Source of the DNA: Sphingopyxis italica
GTDB lineage: Bacteria; Pseudomonadota; Alphaproteobacteria; Sphingomonadales; Sphingomonadaceae
Direction: 5' to 3'
DNA: 64,000 nt
NCBI RefSeq assembly: GCF_011926545.1
Contig: NZ_JAATIT010000002.1
Location: 1-64,000, forward strand
The notes under the pieces were generated by a model that was not told the origin of the DNA, did no database searches, and was given only the letters and a program-made list of their open reading frames with translations. This document shows positions 28,293 through 37,024 of this stretch, piece by piece (positions within the stretch are counted from its first letter, which is position 1; every line of letters begins with the position of its first letter). The position numbers and the translations under genes are program-made.

Positions 28293-29069
28293 TTAGTCGT
28301 CAATCTGCTTTGACGGGGCAAAGCTGCCGCCGCGTCCCGCGCCGTCGGTAAAGCGTTTCGCGCCCGCCGCCGCGCCTTCGCGCAGGGGGACGACGCCGGC
28401 GTGGGCTTCGTGCGCGAGGGCTCCTTCGATTTCGAAATTCCATTGGCGGTAGGCGCTCAGCCGGTCGCTGTTCATGCAGATTTGCGGGAAGGCGGCGATC
28501 TGTTTCGCTAGCTCGATCGCGGCGGCGAGCGCGGTGCCGTCGGCGACGACGCGGTTGGCGAGGCCGATGCGGTGGGCTTCGTTGGCGGCAACGGGGCGGC
28601 CGGTCAGGATCATGTCAAGCGCGCGGCCCTGGCCGACGATACGCGGCAGGCGGACGGTGCCGCCGTCGATCAATGGCACGCCCCAGCGGCGGCAATAGAC
28701 GCCGAAGACCGCGCTGGCGGCGGCGACGCGGAGGTCGCACCAGAGCGCGAGTTCGAGCCCGCCGGCGACGGCATGCCCCTCGACCGCGGCGATCACCGGC
28801 TTTTCGAGCAGCATCCGCGTCGGTCCCATCGGGCCGGGGCCGTCGGGATCGTAGCGGTTGGCGCCGACCGCGCCGAGGTCGAAGCCCGCGCAGAAATGGC
28901 CATCGCTGCCCGTCAGGATCGCGACCTTCGCGTCATCGTCGGCCGCGAAGGCGGCGAAGGCGTCGCGTAGCATGTCGGCGGTGGCGGGATCGACCGCGTT
29001 GCGCTTCGCCGGGCGGTCGATCGTGACGATCGTGACGGGGCCGTCCTTTGCGATTTCGACGCTCATCAT
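28293..29069 (-). CDS. crotonase/enoyl-CoA hydratase-family protein
   Basis: A 258-residue CoA-thioester enzyme of the crotonase superfamily. The two oxyanion-hole regions are visible (GHFCAGFDLGAV and EGHAVAGGLELALWCDLRV). The position of the usual second catalytic glutamate is not clear (RRWGVPLIDGGTVRLP), so hydratase activity is not certain and isomerase or other crotonase chemistry is possible. AGGAG lies before tandem ATG codons at 29069 and 29066. A longer frame to 29219 runs into the divergent leader region and is rejected. Confidence 0.88.
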   Translation of the reverse strand: MMSVEIAKDGPVTIVTIDRPAKRNAVDPATADMLRDAFAAFAADDDAKVAILTGSDGHFCAGFDLGAVGANRYDPDGPGPMGPTRMLLEKPVIAAVEGHAVAGGLELALWCDLRVAAASAVFGVYCRRWGVPLIDGGTVRLPRIVGQGRALDMILTGRPVAANEAHRIGLANRVVADGTALAAAIELAKQIAAFPQICMNSDRLSAYRQWNFEIEGALAHEAHAGVVPLREGAAAGAKRFTDGAGRGGSFAPSKQIDD

Positions 29070-29211
29070 GCTTGCTCCTTCATCGATATAGGGTGGCGCG
29101 GGGCGGGGGGACTTGCAAGCGGCGGGGCGGCTCCCTAGATAGAAGATATGCGGGCCGGGCCCCTCTGGCGTCGGCGGGAAATATCCCGCTACGTGATGTC
29201 GGACCGCATCG

Positions 29212-29275
29212 GGTGACACCGATGCTTGAGGCCCTTTCTCCCCCCTGTTTTGAGGGTTTCGGCATCGGCGTCACC
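29212..29275 (+). promoter_or_regulatory. structured leader hairpin upstream of the YdcH-like/terC genes
   Basis: GGTGACACCGATGC (29212-29225) can pair with GCATCGGCGTCACC (29262-29275): 14 bp with a single mismatch, around a C/T-rich loop that itself holds GCCCT/AGGG. A second small stem, TGATT/AATCA, lies just before the AGGAGG ribosome site of the 29308 gene. TerC genes in other bacteria often have manganese- or pH-responsive leaders, but I do not see the conserved GGGGAGTA of the yybP-ykoY riboswitch here. Confidence 0.45.
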
Positions 29276-29307
29276 TGCTTGATTTTTCAATCAGGAGGCC
29301 CTTTTCG

Positions 29308-29502
29308 ATGATTTTCAATCCCAATTTCTATCGCCTGACGCTGCTCCATCGCCAGCTCGACGATGCCGAGCAGCGCGAGGCGCGTCGGCGCGGCGCCGAC
29401 CCGTTCCGCCTGCTGCGGCTGAAGACGCTGAAGCTCGCGGTCAAGGAGCGGCTCGCGGCCCTTGTCCGGCGACCCGCCTTGCGTCCGGCGCTCGCGCGCT
29501 AA
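29308..29502 (+). CDS. YdcH/DUF465-like small protein
   Basis: A 64-residue basic, helical protein. FNPNFYRLTLLHRQLDDAEQ followed by LLRLKTLKLAVKERL resembles the DUF465 (YdcH) family: short two-helix proteins with a conserved L-K-x-x-K-L-x-x-K-E/D pattern and unknown role. AGGAGGCCC lies ten bases before the ATG. It precedes the terC gene by 69 bases and may share its transcript and structured leader. Confidence 0.75.
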   Translation: MIFNPNFYRLTLLHRQLDDAEQREARRRGADPFRLLRLKTLKLAVKERLAALVRRPALRPALAR

Positions 29503-29571
29503 TCGCGTAAAAGCAACGATCGCGCGCGCTGCCGAAAGGCGGCGCGCTCGGCATTTCCAGGGACTATCATC

Positions 29572-30558
29572 ATGGAATTTCTGTTCGCCGACTGGCTGGG
29601 CACCCCGGCCTGGTTCTGGCTTTCCTTCCTTGCGCTCGTCGTCGCGCTCACGGCCTTCGATCTCGGGATCCTCAACAAGGAAAACAAGGAGATGGGGATC
29701 GGCGAGAGTCTGAAGCTCTCGGCGCTCTATATCGGTATCGCGATGGCGTTCGGCGCGTGGGTCTGGGCCGCGAAGGGCGGCGAGGCGGGGCTGCAATATT
29801 ATACCGGCTTCTTTATCGAGAAGGCGCTGTCGATCGACAATATCTTCGTCATTTCGCTGATCTTCGCGACCTTCGCGATCCCGCCGCGCTATCAGTATCG
29901 CGCGCTTTTGTGGGGCATCCTCGCGGTGATCATACTGCGCGGGATGATGATCGCGGGCGGCGCGGCGCTGGTCACCGAATATGGCTGGGTGCTTTATATC
30001 TTCGCGGCGTTCCTCGTGTTCACGGGCGTGAAGATGCTGTTCGCGAGCGAAAAGCCGATGGACGTTGCGGGCAATCCGGTGGTGAAGTGGCTGTCGCGGC
30101 GGATGCCGATCACGAACGAGCTGCACGGCGAGAAATTCTTCGTGCGGGTGCCCGACAGCAAGACCGGCAAGATCGTGCTCGCCGCGACGCCGCTGTTCCT
30201 CGCGCTCGTCGTGATCAACCTCGCCGACCTCGTGTTCGCGGTCGACAGCGTGCCCGCGATCTTCGCGATCACCACCGATACGTTCATCGTCTACACGTCG
30301 AACATCATGGCGATCCTCGGCCTGCGCGCGCTCTATTTCGCGCTGTCGGCGATGGTGCACCGTTTCCATTACCTCAAATATGCGCTCGCGCTGGTGCTCG
30401 TCTTCATCGGGTCGAAGATCTTCGTCGCCGATTTCGTGCTGGGTGACGACAAGTTCCCGCCGCTCGTCAGCCTCGGCGTGACGGTCGCGCTGATCGCGGC
30501 CGGGGTGATCTGGTCGCTGGTCAAAACGCGCGGCGAGGAGGCGGCGCTGCGGCAATAA
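29572..30558 (+). CDS. TerC-family integral membrane protein (Alx-like)
   Basis: A 328-residue protein with about nine membrane segments. The TerC signature is clear: the acidic intramembrane pairs in FFIEKALSIDNIFVISLIF and NLADLVFAVDSVPAIFAIT, with a cytoplasmic loop between them. TerC/Alx proteins are now linked to manganese efflux, some serving metallation of exported proteins; tellurite resistance was the original phenotype. The N-terminal WLGTPAWFWLSFLALVVALT is typical. It is followed by two hairpins. Confidence 0.92.
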   Translation: MEFLFADWLGTPAWFWLSFLALVVALTAFDLGILNKENKEMGIGESLKLSALYIGIAMAFGAWVWAAKGGEAGLQYYTGFFIEKALSIDNIFVISLIFATFAIPPRYQYRALLWGILAVIILRGMMIAGGAALVTEYGWVLYIFAAFLVFTGVKMLFASEKPMDVAGNPVVKWLSRRMPITNELHGEKFFVRVPDSKTGKIVLAATPLFLALVVINLADLVFAVDSVPAIFAITTDTFIVYTSNIMAILGLRALYFALSAMVHRFHYLKYALALVLVFIGSKIFVADFVLGDDKFPPLVSLGVTVALIAAGVIWSLVKTRGEEAALRQ

Positions 30559-30561
30559 AAA

Positions 30562-30616
30562 TGTCCGCCGGAGGCCTCGCGGCTTCCGACGGACAGGCTT
30601 TCCTCCCCAGGAAAGC
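30562..30616. terminator. tandem hairpins after terC
   Basis: TGTCCG...CGGACA with inner CGGA/TCCG and GCC/GGC pairing forms a long stem at 30562-30595. A perfect 8-bp stem GCTTTCCT/AGGAAAGC follows at 30597-30616. There is no long U tract, but the position fits transcript end for terC. Confidence 0.5.
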
Positions 30617-30663
30617 TCGGGAGGCGCGGGGTGATTTGCAAGGCACTCCGCGCCGAGAAGGGT

Positions 30664-30694
30664 GACGCGGGGGCTGCAACATTTCCCCCGCGTC
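30664..30694 (-). terminator. hairpin after aceA
   Basis: GACGCGGGGG and CCCCCGCGTC form a perfect 10-bp GC-rich stem with an 11-base loop. It lies nine bases past the aceA stop codon on the minus strand. U tract absent. Confidence 0.5.
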
Positions 30695-30702
30695 GAACTC
30701 GT

Positions 30703-32295
30703 TTAAGCGGCGAACTGGTTCATCGTATTGTCCTTGCCCGCGGCCTTGAGCGCCGCTTCGCCGGCGAAATATTCCTTATGATCGTCGCCGATGTCGCTGC
30801 CCGACATGTTCTGGTGTTTCACGCAGGCGATGCCCTGGCGGATCTCGGCGCGCTGGACGCCCTTGACGTAGCCGAGCATCGCTTCGTCGCCGAAATATTC
30901 CTTGGCGAGATTGTCGGTGCTGAGCGCCGCGGTGTGATAGGTCGGCAGCGTGATCAGGTGGTGGAAGATGCCCGCCCGCTTGGCCGAATCGCGCTGGAAG
31001 GTGCGGATACGGTTGTCGGCCTCGTCGCCGAGCGGCGTGCCGTCATAATCGACGCTCATCAGCTTCGCGCGGTCATAGGCGCTGACGTCCTTGCCGTCCT
31101 TCTCCCACGCGTCGAACACCTGCTGGCGGAAGTTCAGCGTCCAGTTGAAGCTCGGCGAGTTGTTATAAGCGAGCTTGGCATTGGGGACGACTTCGCGGAT
31201 GCGGTCGACCATGGAGGCGATCTGTTCGATGTGCGGCTTTTCGGTCTCGATCCAGAGGAGATCGGCGCCGTTCTGCAGGCTGGCGATGCAGTCCATGACG
31301 CAGCGATCCTCGCCGGTTCCGGGGCGGAACTGATAGAGGTTCGAGGGCAGACGCTTCGGGCGCATGAGCTTGCCGTCGCGGTTGATGAGGACGTCGCCGG
31401 GGTTGCCCGCGCCCTCGACCTCTTCGCAATCGAGGAAGCTGTTATAGCGGTCGCCGAGGTCGCCCGCTTCTTTCGAGAAGGCGATCTGCTTGGTGAGGCC
31501 CGCGCCGAGGCTGTCGGTGCGCGTCACGATGATGCCGTCCTCGACGCCGAGTTCCATGAAGGCGTAGCGGCAGGCGCGGATCTTCGCGATGAAGTCCTCG
31601 TGCGGGACGGTGACCTTGCCGTCCTGGTGGCCGCACTGCTTTTCGTCGGAAACCTGATTTTCGATCTGGAGCGCGCAGGCGCCGGCCTCGATCATCTTCT
31701 TGGCGAGCAGATAGGTCGCCTCGGCATTGCCGAAGCCCGCGTCGATGTCGGCGATGATCGGCACGACGTGCGTTTCATGGTTGTCGATCGCGGCCTGAAC
31801 CTGCTTGGCCTTGAGCTCGTCACCCTCGGCGCGCGCGGCGTCGAGGTCGCGGAACAGGCCGCCGAGTTCGCGCGCGTCGGCCTGGCGGAGGAAAGTGTAG
31901 ATTTCCTCGATCAGCGCCGGAACGCTGGTCTTTTCGTGCATCGACTGGTCGGGCAGCGGACCGAATTCGCTGCGCAGCGCGGCGATCATCCAGCCCGAGA
32001 GATAGATATAGCGGCCCTTGACGGTGCCGAAATGCTTCTTGATCGAGATCATCTTCTGCTGCGCGATGAAGCCGTGCCAGCAGCCCAGCGACTGGGTGTA
32101 GTTGGCGGGATCGGCGTCATAGGCGGCCATGTCGGCGCGCATGATGCGCGCGGTGTAGCGGGCGACGTCGAGGCCGGTGCGAAACTTGTTCTGCGCACGC
32201 ATGCGGGCGATGCTTTCGCCGCTGATGCCGTCCCAGGTGCCGTCGTAATCGCGGATGAGGCGGCCTGCTTGCGCCATGTCTTCCTGATAACCCAT
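30703..32295 (-). CDS. aceA: isocitrate lyase
   Basis: A 530-residue glyoxylate-cycle enzyme that splits isocitrate into succinate and glyoxylate for growth on acetate and fatty acids. The catalytic-cysteine motif is present as EKQCGHQDGK, the form of the long (about 530-residue) isocitrate lyase subgroup. NNSPSFNW and PSNLYQFRPGTGEDR are also present. The ATG at 32295 has GAGGACAAG upstream. An in-frame extension to 32367 lies in the AT-rich promoter region. It is divergent from an ScfR/RamB-like regulator that probably controls it. Confidence 0.96.
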   Translation of the reverse strand: MGYQEDMAQAGRLIRDYDGTWDGISGESIARMRAQNKFRTGLDVARYTARIMRADMAAYDADPANYTQSLGCWHGFIAQQKMISIKKHFGTVKGRYIYLSGWMIAALRSEFGPLPDQSMHEKTSVPALIEEIYTFLRQADARELGGLFRDLDAARAEGDELKAKQVQAAIDNHETHVVPIIADIDAGFGNAEATYLLAKKMIEAGACALQIENQVSDEKQCGHQDGKVTVPHEDFIAKIRACRYAFMELGVEDGIIVTRTDSLGAGLTKQIAFSKEAGDLGDRYNSFLDCEEVEGAGNPGDVLINRDGKLMRPKRLPSNLYQFRPGTGEDRCVMDCIASLQNGADLLWIETEKPHIEQIASMVDRIREVVPNAKLAYNNSPSFNWTLNFRQQVFDAWEKDGKDVSAYDRAKLMSVDYDGTPLGDEADNRIRTFQRDSAKRAGIFHHLITLPTYHTAALSTDNLAKEYFGDEAMLGYVKGVQRAEIRQGIACVKHQNMSGSDIGDDHKEYFAGEAALKAAGKDNTMNQFAA

Positions 32296-32432
32296 CGTCT
32301 TGTCCTCGTTCGAAGCTGATGGGTGGAAGTTGGCGAAACTGCCCCGGAAAGTGAAAAGCTTTGTCAATAATATTTGTGCAATATGGCGATATGGTGTAAA
32401 TTAGCATGTAAAATAGTAAAGAAAGTTACAAA
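32296..32432. promoter_or_regulatory. divergent aceA / regulator control region
   Basis: A 137-base gap, distinctly AT-rich towards the regulator gene. It contains AAAGCTTTGTCAA (32355-32367) and AAAGTTACAAA (32422-32432), which loosely resemble RamB-type half-sites of A/T-flanked TTTGCAA. There is also a TTTGTGCAATATGG segment. Binding by the neighbouring regulator is inferred. Confidence 0.45.
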
Positions 32433-33821
32433 ATGGCGGAGCGGCGGGTGTTTGCGGGGCCGGCGGTGCGGAAGGTCCGGCGCGAGGCCGGGATGACGCA
32501 GGCCGCCATGGCCGAGGCGTTGGCGATTTCGCCGAGCTATCTCAATTTGATCGAGCATGGGCAGCGGCCGCTGAGCGCAACCGTCATCGTTAGGCTCGCC
32601 GAGCGGTTCGGTTTCGACGCCGCGAAGCTGGGCGGCGAGGATGTGCCGGGCGGGCTCGCGGGTCTGCGGCGGCGGCTCGCCGATCCGCGCTTCGCCGATC
32701 TGGGGATCGGGACGCAGGAGGTCGAGGAATGGCTTCAGACGGCGCCGGCGACCGCGGCGGCGTTCGCGCGACTGTTCGATGCGGCGCCAGAGGGGCGTTC
32801 GGAAGGCGAGGGCGATGCGCCCGAAGTTGCCGCCGTGCGCCGCGCGATCGAGAAATGGCGCAATCATTTTCCCGACCTCGACGCGCGCGCCGAAGAATTG
32901 GCCGACGAGCTTCGGCTCGCGGGGGGCGATCTATATGGGACGATTTCGGAGCGTTTGCGCACGCGGCACCAGCTCGGGATCCGCATCCTGCCCGCCGACG
33001 TGATGCCCGACCGGCTGCGCTGGCTCGACTGGCACGCGCGGCAATTGATGCTCAACGAGCTGCTGCGCCCCGCGTCGCGCACCTTTCAGGCGGCGGCGAC
33101 GCTGGCGCAGATCGAGGCGAAGGCCGAGATCGACGCGCTCGTCGCGGGCGCCGAATTTGCCGAGACGGCGGCGGCGCGGCTGTTCGAGCGGCATTTGATC
33201 CAGTATTTCGCCGCGGCGCTGATGATGCCTTATGGGCGTTTCCTGCGCGCGTGCGACGCGACGGGATATGATCTGCTGCTGCTCCAGCGGCGCTTCGGCG
33301 CGGGTTATGAGCAGGTCGCGCACCGGTTGACGACGCTGCAACGCGTCGGCGCGCGCGGGCTGCCCTTTTTCATGCTGCGCATCGACCGCGCGGGACAGGG
33401 GAGCAAACGCTATGCCGGGGCGAGCCAGTCGCCGCTCGTCGATGGCGACGCGCGCTGCCCGCTGTGGGGCGTCCACGAGGCCTTCGCGCGGCCCGGCGAG
33501 GTGATCGCCGACCTGGTCGAACTGGAAGACGGGTCGCGCTGGTTCACGCAAAGCCGCTCGGTCGCGGCGCCGGGCGCGACGGGCAGCGGGACGCCCGCGC
33601 GCTTTGCCGTGTGCATCGGCGTCGATGCCAAGGTCGCCGCGCCGCTGATCGCCGCGCGCGGGATCGACCTGATGCGATCGCCCGCGGTGCCGATCGGGCT
33701 CGGCTGCCGGCGCTGCACCCGCACCGGCTGCGTCCAGCGGTCGATGCCACCCTTGGGACGCCCCTTGCGCTTCCGTGAGGGCGAGCGCGGCGTGAGCGCG
33801 TTCGATTTCGCGGGGGATTAG
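32433..33821 (+). CDS. ScfR/RamB-like XRE-family regulator of acyl-CoA/glyoxylate metabolism
   Basis: A 462-residue regulator. The N-terminal XRE helix-turn-helix (about 10-65) has VRREAGMTQAAMAEALAIS and SYLNLIEHGQRPLS. A long middle region of the ImmA/IrrE-related type carries no HExxH (FERHLIQYFAAALMMPYG), so it is unlikely to be a protease. The C-terminal DUF2083-type domain ends with the cysteine cluster CRRCTRTGCVQRS followed by MPPLGRPL. This layout matches short-chain fatty acyl-CoA regulators and RamB of actinobacteria, which control isocitrate lyase. Divergence from aceA supports that job. Confidence 0.88.
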   Translation: MAERRVFAGPAVRKVRREAGMTQAAMAEALAISPSYLNLIEHGQRPLSATVIVRLAERFGFDAAKLGGEDVPGGLAGLRRRLADPRFADLGIGTQEVEEWLQTAPATAAAFARLFDAAPEGRSEGEGDAPEVAAVRRAIEKWRNHFPDLDARAEELADELRLAGGDLYGTISERLRTRHQLGIRILPADVMPDRLRWLDWHARQLMLNELLRPASRTFQAAATLAQIEAKAEIDALVAGAEFAETAAARLFERHLIQYFAAALMMPYGRFLRACDATGYDLLLLQRRFGAGYEQVAHRLTTLQRVGARGLPFFMLRIDRAGQGSKRYAGASQSPLVDGDARCPLWGVHEAFARPGEVIADLVELEDGSRWFTQSRSVAAPGATGSGTPARFAVCIGVDAKVAAPLIAARGIDLMRSPAVPIGLGCRRCTRTGCVQRSMPPLGRPLRFREGERGVSAFDFAGD

Positions 33822-33830
33822 CGCGCGATT

Positions 33831-35417
33831 CTAAAGCCCCGATTTGTCGAACACATGCCCGTCGGGATCGAGGTCGCGCAGATCGCTGCCGCGCGTCTCG
33901 CGGCCGAAGCGGGCGACGAGCAGCAGCGACAGCAGCGTCGGCACCGCGATCATCATCGCGCTGACCGCCAAAGTCGGGATGATCGCCATGATCGCGAGCG
34001 CCTGCGCGAAAACGCCGCCCAATTTGCTGCACGCCGCGACGACGCCGGTGGCGCGGCCGCGGATGCGTAGCGGAAAGCTTTCGGCGCAATAGGGGAGCAG
34101 CATCGCGATGATGCCGTTGCTGCCGACGATCAGCAGCGCGACGGGCAGCACCGGGCTGGCCCCCTCGGCGAGCGCGAGCCACAGCACCCCGGCCAGGCCG
34201 AGCAAGGTGACGGCGATCGAGAGCAGCACCGACTTTTTCGCGCTCCATGCGCTATATAGCCATGCGACGACGAAGACGGTGGGCAGCGCGATCAACGCCG
34301 ATGCGGCGAGCAGCCGGCTCGCCACCTCCATGCTGTAGCCGCGCGCGATCAGTTCGATGGGGAGCCACAGCAAGAGGCCGAAATTGACGAGACCCCAGCA
34401 GATGGCGGTGAGGCTGAGCGCGAGCAATTTGCCGCCGAAGGGGCGCGGTTTCGGCGCCGATGCTGTGCGGCGGGGCACTGCGGGCTCGTCGGGCGCGATC
34501 TGGTGGACCGCCGAGCCGAAGCGCGCCATCACGCGGCGCGCCTCGTCATGCCGTCCGCGCGCCATCAGGAACTTCGCCGATTCGGGGATGAAGCTCCCCA
34601 GCATCACGAGAATCAGGCCGCTCGGCAGATTGGCGAGCCACAGCGCGCGCCAGCTGAAGATGGGTTCGAGCCAGACCGCGAGCAGGCTGGCGGCGGCATA
34701 GCCGCCGACGGCGCCGAGCCCGCCGACGAGGACGAGGCTCCACCCCCGGTGGCGGCTCGGCATCATTTCGGCGAGCAGCGCATAGGTCACGGGCAGCATC
34801 CCGCCGGCGGCGGCGCCCATCAGGAAGCACATGCCGATATTCCACGCGAGCGAGGGCATCGCGCCGCAGATCGAGGTGCCGACGAACATCACCGCCGACA
34901 GCAGGATCGACGCCTTGCGGCCATAGATATCGGCGACGACGCCCCAGAGGAACGAGCCGACGACCGTGCCGACGAGCGCCACGAACGGAACCAGCGAGAC
35001 GGTTTCGCGCGGCACTCCATATTCGTCGATCATGCCGGGGATGGTGAAGCCGAGGCTGGCGGGCTTCATAATATCGATCACCAACGCGACGACGAGCACC
35101 CCCATCAACCGCCAATGCGCGGCCGACAGCGGCGCGTCCTCGGGCGCGCTGACCGCGAGCTGGCTCGATGTCTCGATTTGCCGCGACAGGCCCTTGGGGA
35201 GCAGGCCATAGGCGGCGAGACCGATCCCGGCGACGATCATCCACATCCCCGCGATCATCGCGCCGTCCATCGGCATCCCGGCCATGCGAAAGCCCATGTC
35301 GCGGCCCATCCAGAACATCGGGAGGTGGAGGAGCACGCCGATCGTCACCGCGACGACGCCGAGGAGGAACGCCCAAAGACGGCGGTCCGCCAGCGTCATA
35401 TTTCCGTTTGAACCCAA
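33831..35417 (-). CDS. MFS transporter (sugar/aromatic-acid:H+ symporter type)
   Basis: A 528-residue inner-membrane carrier with 12 transmembrane segments. The MFS loop motif is visible as GVVADIYGRKASILL and GGMLPVTYALLAEMMPSRHR, typical of the AAHS/sialate/sugar-porter groups. A second-half equivalent (FPLRIRGRATGVVAACSKLG) is present. The TTG at 35417 has GGGGGA upstream; an ATG at 35399 would remove six residues. The central cytoplasmic loop is long (about residues 265-320). Substrate unknown. Confidence 0.87.
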   Translation of the reverse strand: MGSNGNMTLADRRLWAFLLGVVAVTIGVLLHLPMFWMGRDMGFRMAGMPMDGAMIAGMWMIVAGIGLAAYGLLPKGLSRQIETSSQLAVSAPEDAPLSAAHWRLMGVLVVALVIDIMKPASLGFTIPGMIDEYGVPRETVSLVPFVALVGTVVGSFLWGVVADIYGRKASILLSAVMFVGTSICGAMPSLAWNIGMCFLMGAAAGGMLPVTYALLAEMMPSRHRGWSLVLVGGLGAVGGYAAASLLAVWLEPIFSWRALWLANLPSGLILVMLGSFIPESAKFLMARGRHDEARRVMARFGSAVHQIAPDEPAVPRRTASAPKPRPFGGKLLALSLTAICWGLVNFGLLLWLPIELIARGYSMEVASRLLAASALIALPTVFVVAWLYSAWSAKKSVLLSIAVTLLGLAGVLWLALAEGASPVLPVALLIVGSNGIIAMLLPYCAESFPLRIRGRATGVVAACSKLGGVFAQALAIMAIIPTLAVSAMMIAVPTLLSLLLVARFGRETRGSDLRDLDPDGHVFDKSGL

Positions 35418-35567
35418 TGTATCGTCCCCCTTGGGGGCTTCATTTCACAGCGTCGAAGTCGCGGCAATCGGGATTCGCAGCGCGCGCCGGAAGAAAGCCG
35501 CGTGCCTTTACGCCCTTGCGCAAAAGGTGAATGTCTCACGCAAAGGCGCAAAGAAGGTAAAGCCGGA

Positions 35568-35618
35568 AGTTTATCCTGAGCGCCCGCACGGCAGTCGAAG
35601 GGCTCGACACGAACGGGA
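35568..35618. repeat. family 2 half repeat
   Basis: GAAGTTTATCCTGAGCGCC...GGCAGTCGAAGGGCTCGA closely matches 12968-13009, including the CGAACGG that follows. Confidence 0.7.
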
Positions 35619-35649
35619 CAGGGGGCATCCCCCCAATTAAGCGGGAGGG

Positions 35650-35780
35650 GGGATTTGATCACAATGGCCCATTGCTTCGTCGAGAAGTCTGGAAATATCG
35701 ACATATTCCTGCGTCTGCTCTCCTCGCACTGAGCCATTTTGATTCAAACCTCGACTGCGCTGTAATTGAGTACCGACCTA
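35650..35780. mobile_element. degenerate half copy of the miniature inverted-repeat element
   Basis: Closely similar over about 130 bases to the right half of the element at 60993-61262. Shared blocks include CAATGGCCCATTGCTTCG-type sequence, CTCTCCTCGCACTG-GCCATTTTG and TTCAAACCTCGAC. The right end, TGTAATTGAGTACCGACCTA, is a decayed form of the terminal repeat. On the minus strand both copies encode the same start, MAQCEE-RRR-MSI followed by FSTKQWAI. The left half is absent or unrecognisable. Confidence 0.7.
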
Positions 35781-35871
35781 AACACTCGCTGCTCCATGGC
35801 CGCCCGGCTCCGCCCCCGCATCCTTTCGCGCACCGGATCGTTAACCTTGCTCGGACTGCGAGGACAAGCAT

Positions 35872-36942
35872 TTGAAACCTATCTTCATTCTACCTTGCCT
35901 GTTGCTGGTTGCGGGCTGCAATGCGGCCCTGGACAGGGAGGGCTCCGAAAAAGCACCGGCGGCCGAGGTCGCCGCCGATTCCGACACGCTCCGCTTCGAG
36001 GACGCTAAAACCGACGCGGCGCCCTTTGCCGCGCCGCCGACGCTTCGTGCGCAGGTTCTGCTCGACCATCTCGGCTTCTCGCCCGGTGTGATCGACGGGA
36101 GGGAAGGGCAGTCCTATGTCGCTGCGCTGCGCGGCTTTCAGAACGCGCGCGGCATCGAGGAAAGCGGCAAGCTCGACGCGGCCACCGAAGAGGCATTGCT
36201 GCAAGGACGCGATATTCCCGCGACGCGGATGGTCGTCATCCCCGCGGGCTTTGCGAAAGGCCCGTTCGTTCCGGCCTTTCCGAAAGACGCTGCCGATCAG
36301 GCCAAATTGCCCGCGCTCGGCTATCGCAATCTGACCGAAGCGCTCGCCGAGCGTTTCCATACGACGCCCGAAACGCTCGTCGCGCTCAACAGCCCATCGA
36401 CGCTGGTCGGCGCGGGGCGTCCATTTCGCGTTCCCAACATCCCCGACGTCGATGTCCCGAAGACGGGCGACGATCCGCGCGGCTGGAATGGCACGCTCGA
36501 ACGGCTGGGCGTCGCGCCGGAGCAGCTTGCCGCCGCGAAGGTCGTCGTCGACAAATCGGAGGGCGTGCTGAAAGTCTATGACGACGCCGACCGGCTGGTC
36601 GCGCAATTCCCCGCGACGATGGGCAGCCAGCACGACCCGCTGCCGATCGGGACGTGGAAGATAAAGGGCGTCAGCCGCAATCCCGACTTCCACTATAATC
36701 CCAAATTGTTCTGGGACGTGAGCAACGACAAGGACGCGGTGATGCTGAAACCCGGGCCGAACAGCCCGGTCGGCGTCGCGTGGATCGATCTCAGCAAGCC
36801 GCATTACGGTATTCACGGAACGAGCGAGCCGCACACGATCGGACGGGCGGAAAGCCATGGCTGCGTCCGGCTGACCAATTGGGACGCCGCTCGCGTCGCG
36901 CAGATGGTCAAACCCGGAACGCCGGCGATCTTCCAGAATTAG
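35872..36942 (+). CDS. lipoprotein L,D-transpeptidase (YkuD family) with peptidoglycan-binding domain
   Basis: A 356-residue exported protein. The lipobox is LLLVAGC at 10-16. A peptidoglycan-binding region follows (about 60-105, VLLDHLGFSPGVIDG), then a LysM-like stretch (ALAERFHTTPETLVALN). The YkuD catalytic domain has HGT (YGIHGTSEPH) and SHGCVRL with catalytic C331. It should cross-link peptidoglycan or attach proteins to it in the periplasm. The start is TTG at 35872 with GAGGA about eight bases upstream. Monocistronic. Confidence 0.9.
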   Translation: MKPIFILPCLLLVAGCNAALDREGSEKAPAAEVAADSDTLRFEDAKTDAAPFAAPPTLRAQVLLDHLGFSPGVIDGREGQSYVAALRGFQNARGIEESGKLDAATEEALLQGRDIPATRMVVIPAGFAKGPFVPAFPKDAADQAKLPALGYRNLTEALAERFHTTPETLVALNSPSTLVGAGRPFRVPNIPDVDVPKTGDDPRGWNGTLERLGVAPEQLAAAKVVVDKSEGVLKVYDDADRLVAQFPATMGSQHDPLPIGTWKIKGVSRNPDFHYNPKLFWDVSNDKDAVMLKPGPNSPVGVAWIDLSKPHYGIHGTSEPHTIGRAESHGCVRLTNWDAARVAQMVKPGTPAIFQN

Positions 36943-37024
36943 GGTTCTGACTCTGGCGTTCTGATCGAGACCACCGCGAGAAGCCCTCCGCCTGTTCGCG
37001 CAGGCGAAGGGCTTTGTCGTGAGG

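Larger units (their letters stand above)
35418..35871. other. repeat-rich intergenic region
   Basis: Holds a family 2 half repeat (35568-35618), a CCCCCC...GGGGGG hairpin around 35629-35653 and a partial copy of the miniature element (35650-35780). The last 90 bases are the upstream region of the L,D-transpeptidase gene. No complete gene was recognised. Confidence 0.6.

Noticed and set aside
29101..29307. yybP-ykoY manganese riboswitch upstream of terC
   Set aside because: The family fits TerC, but the conserved GGGGAGTA-type loop is not present by eye; only a long hairpin is supported.
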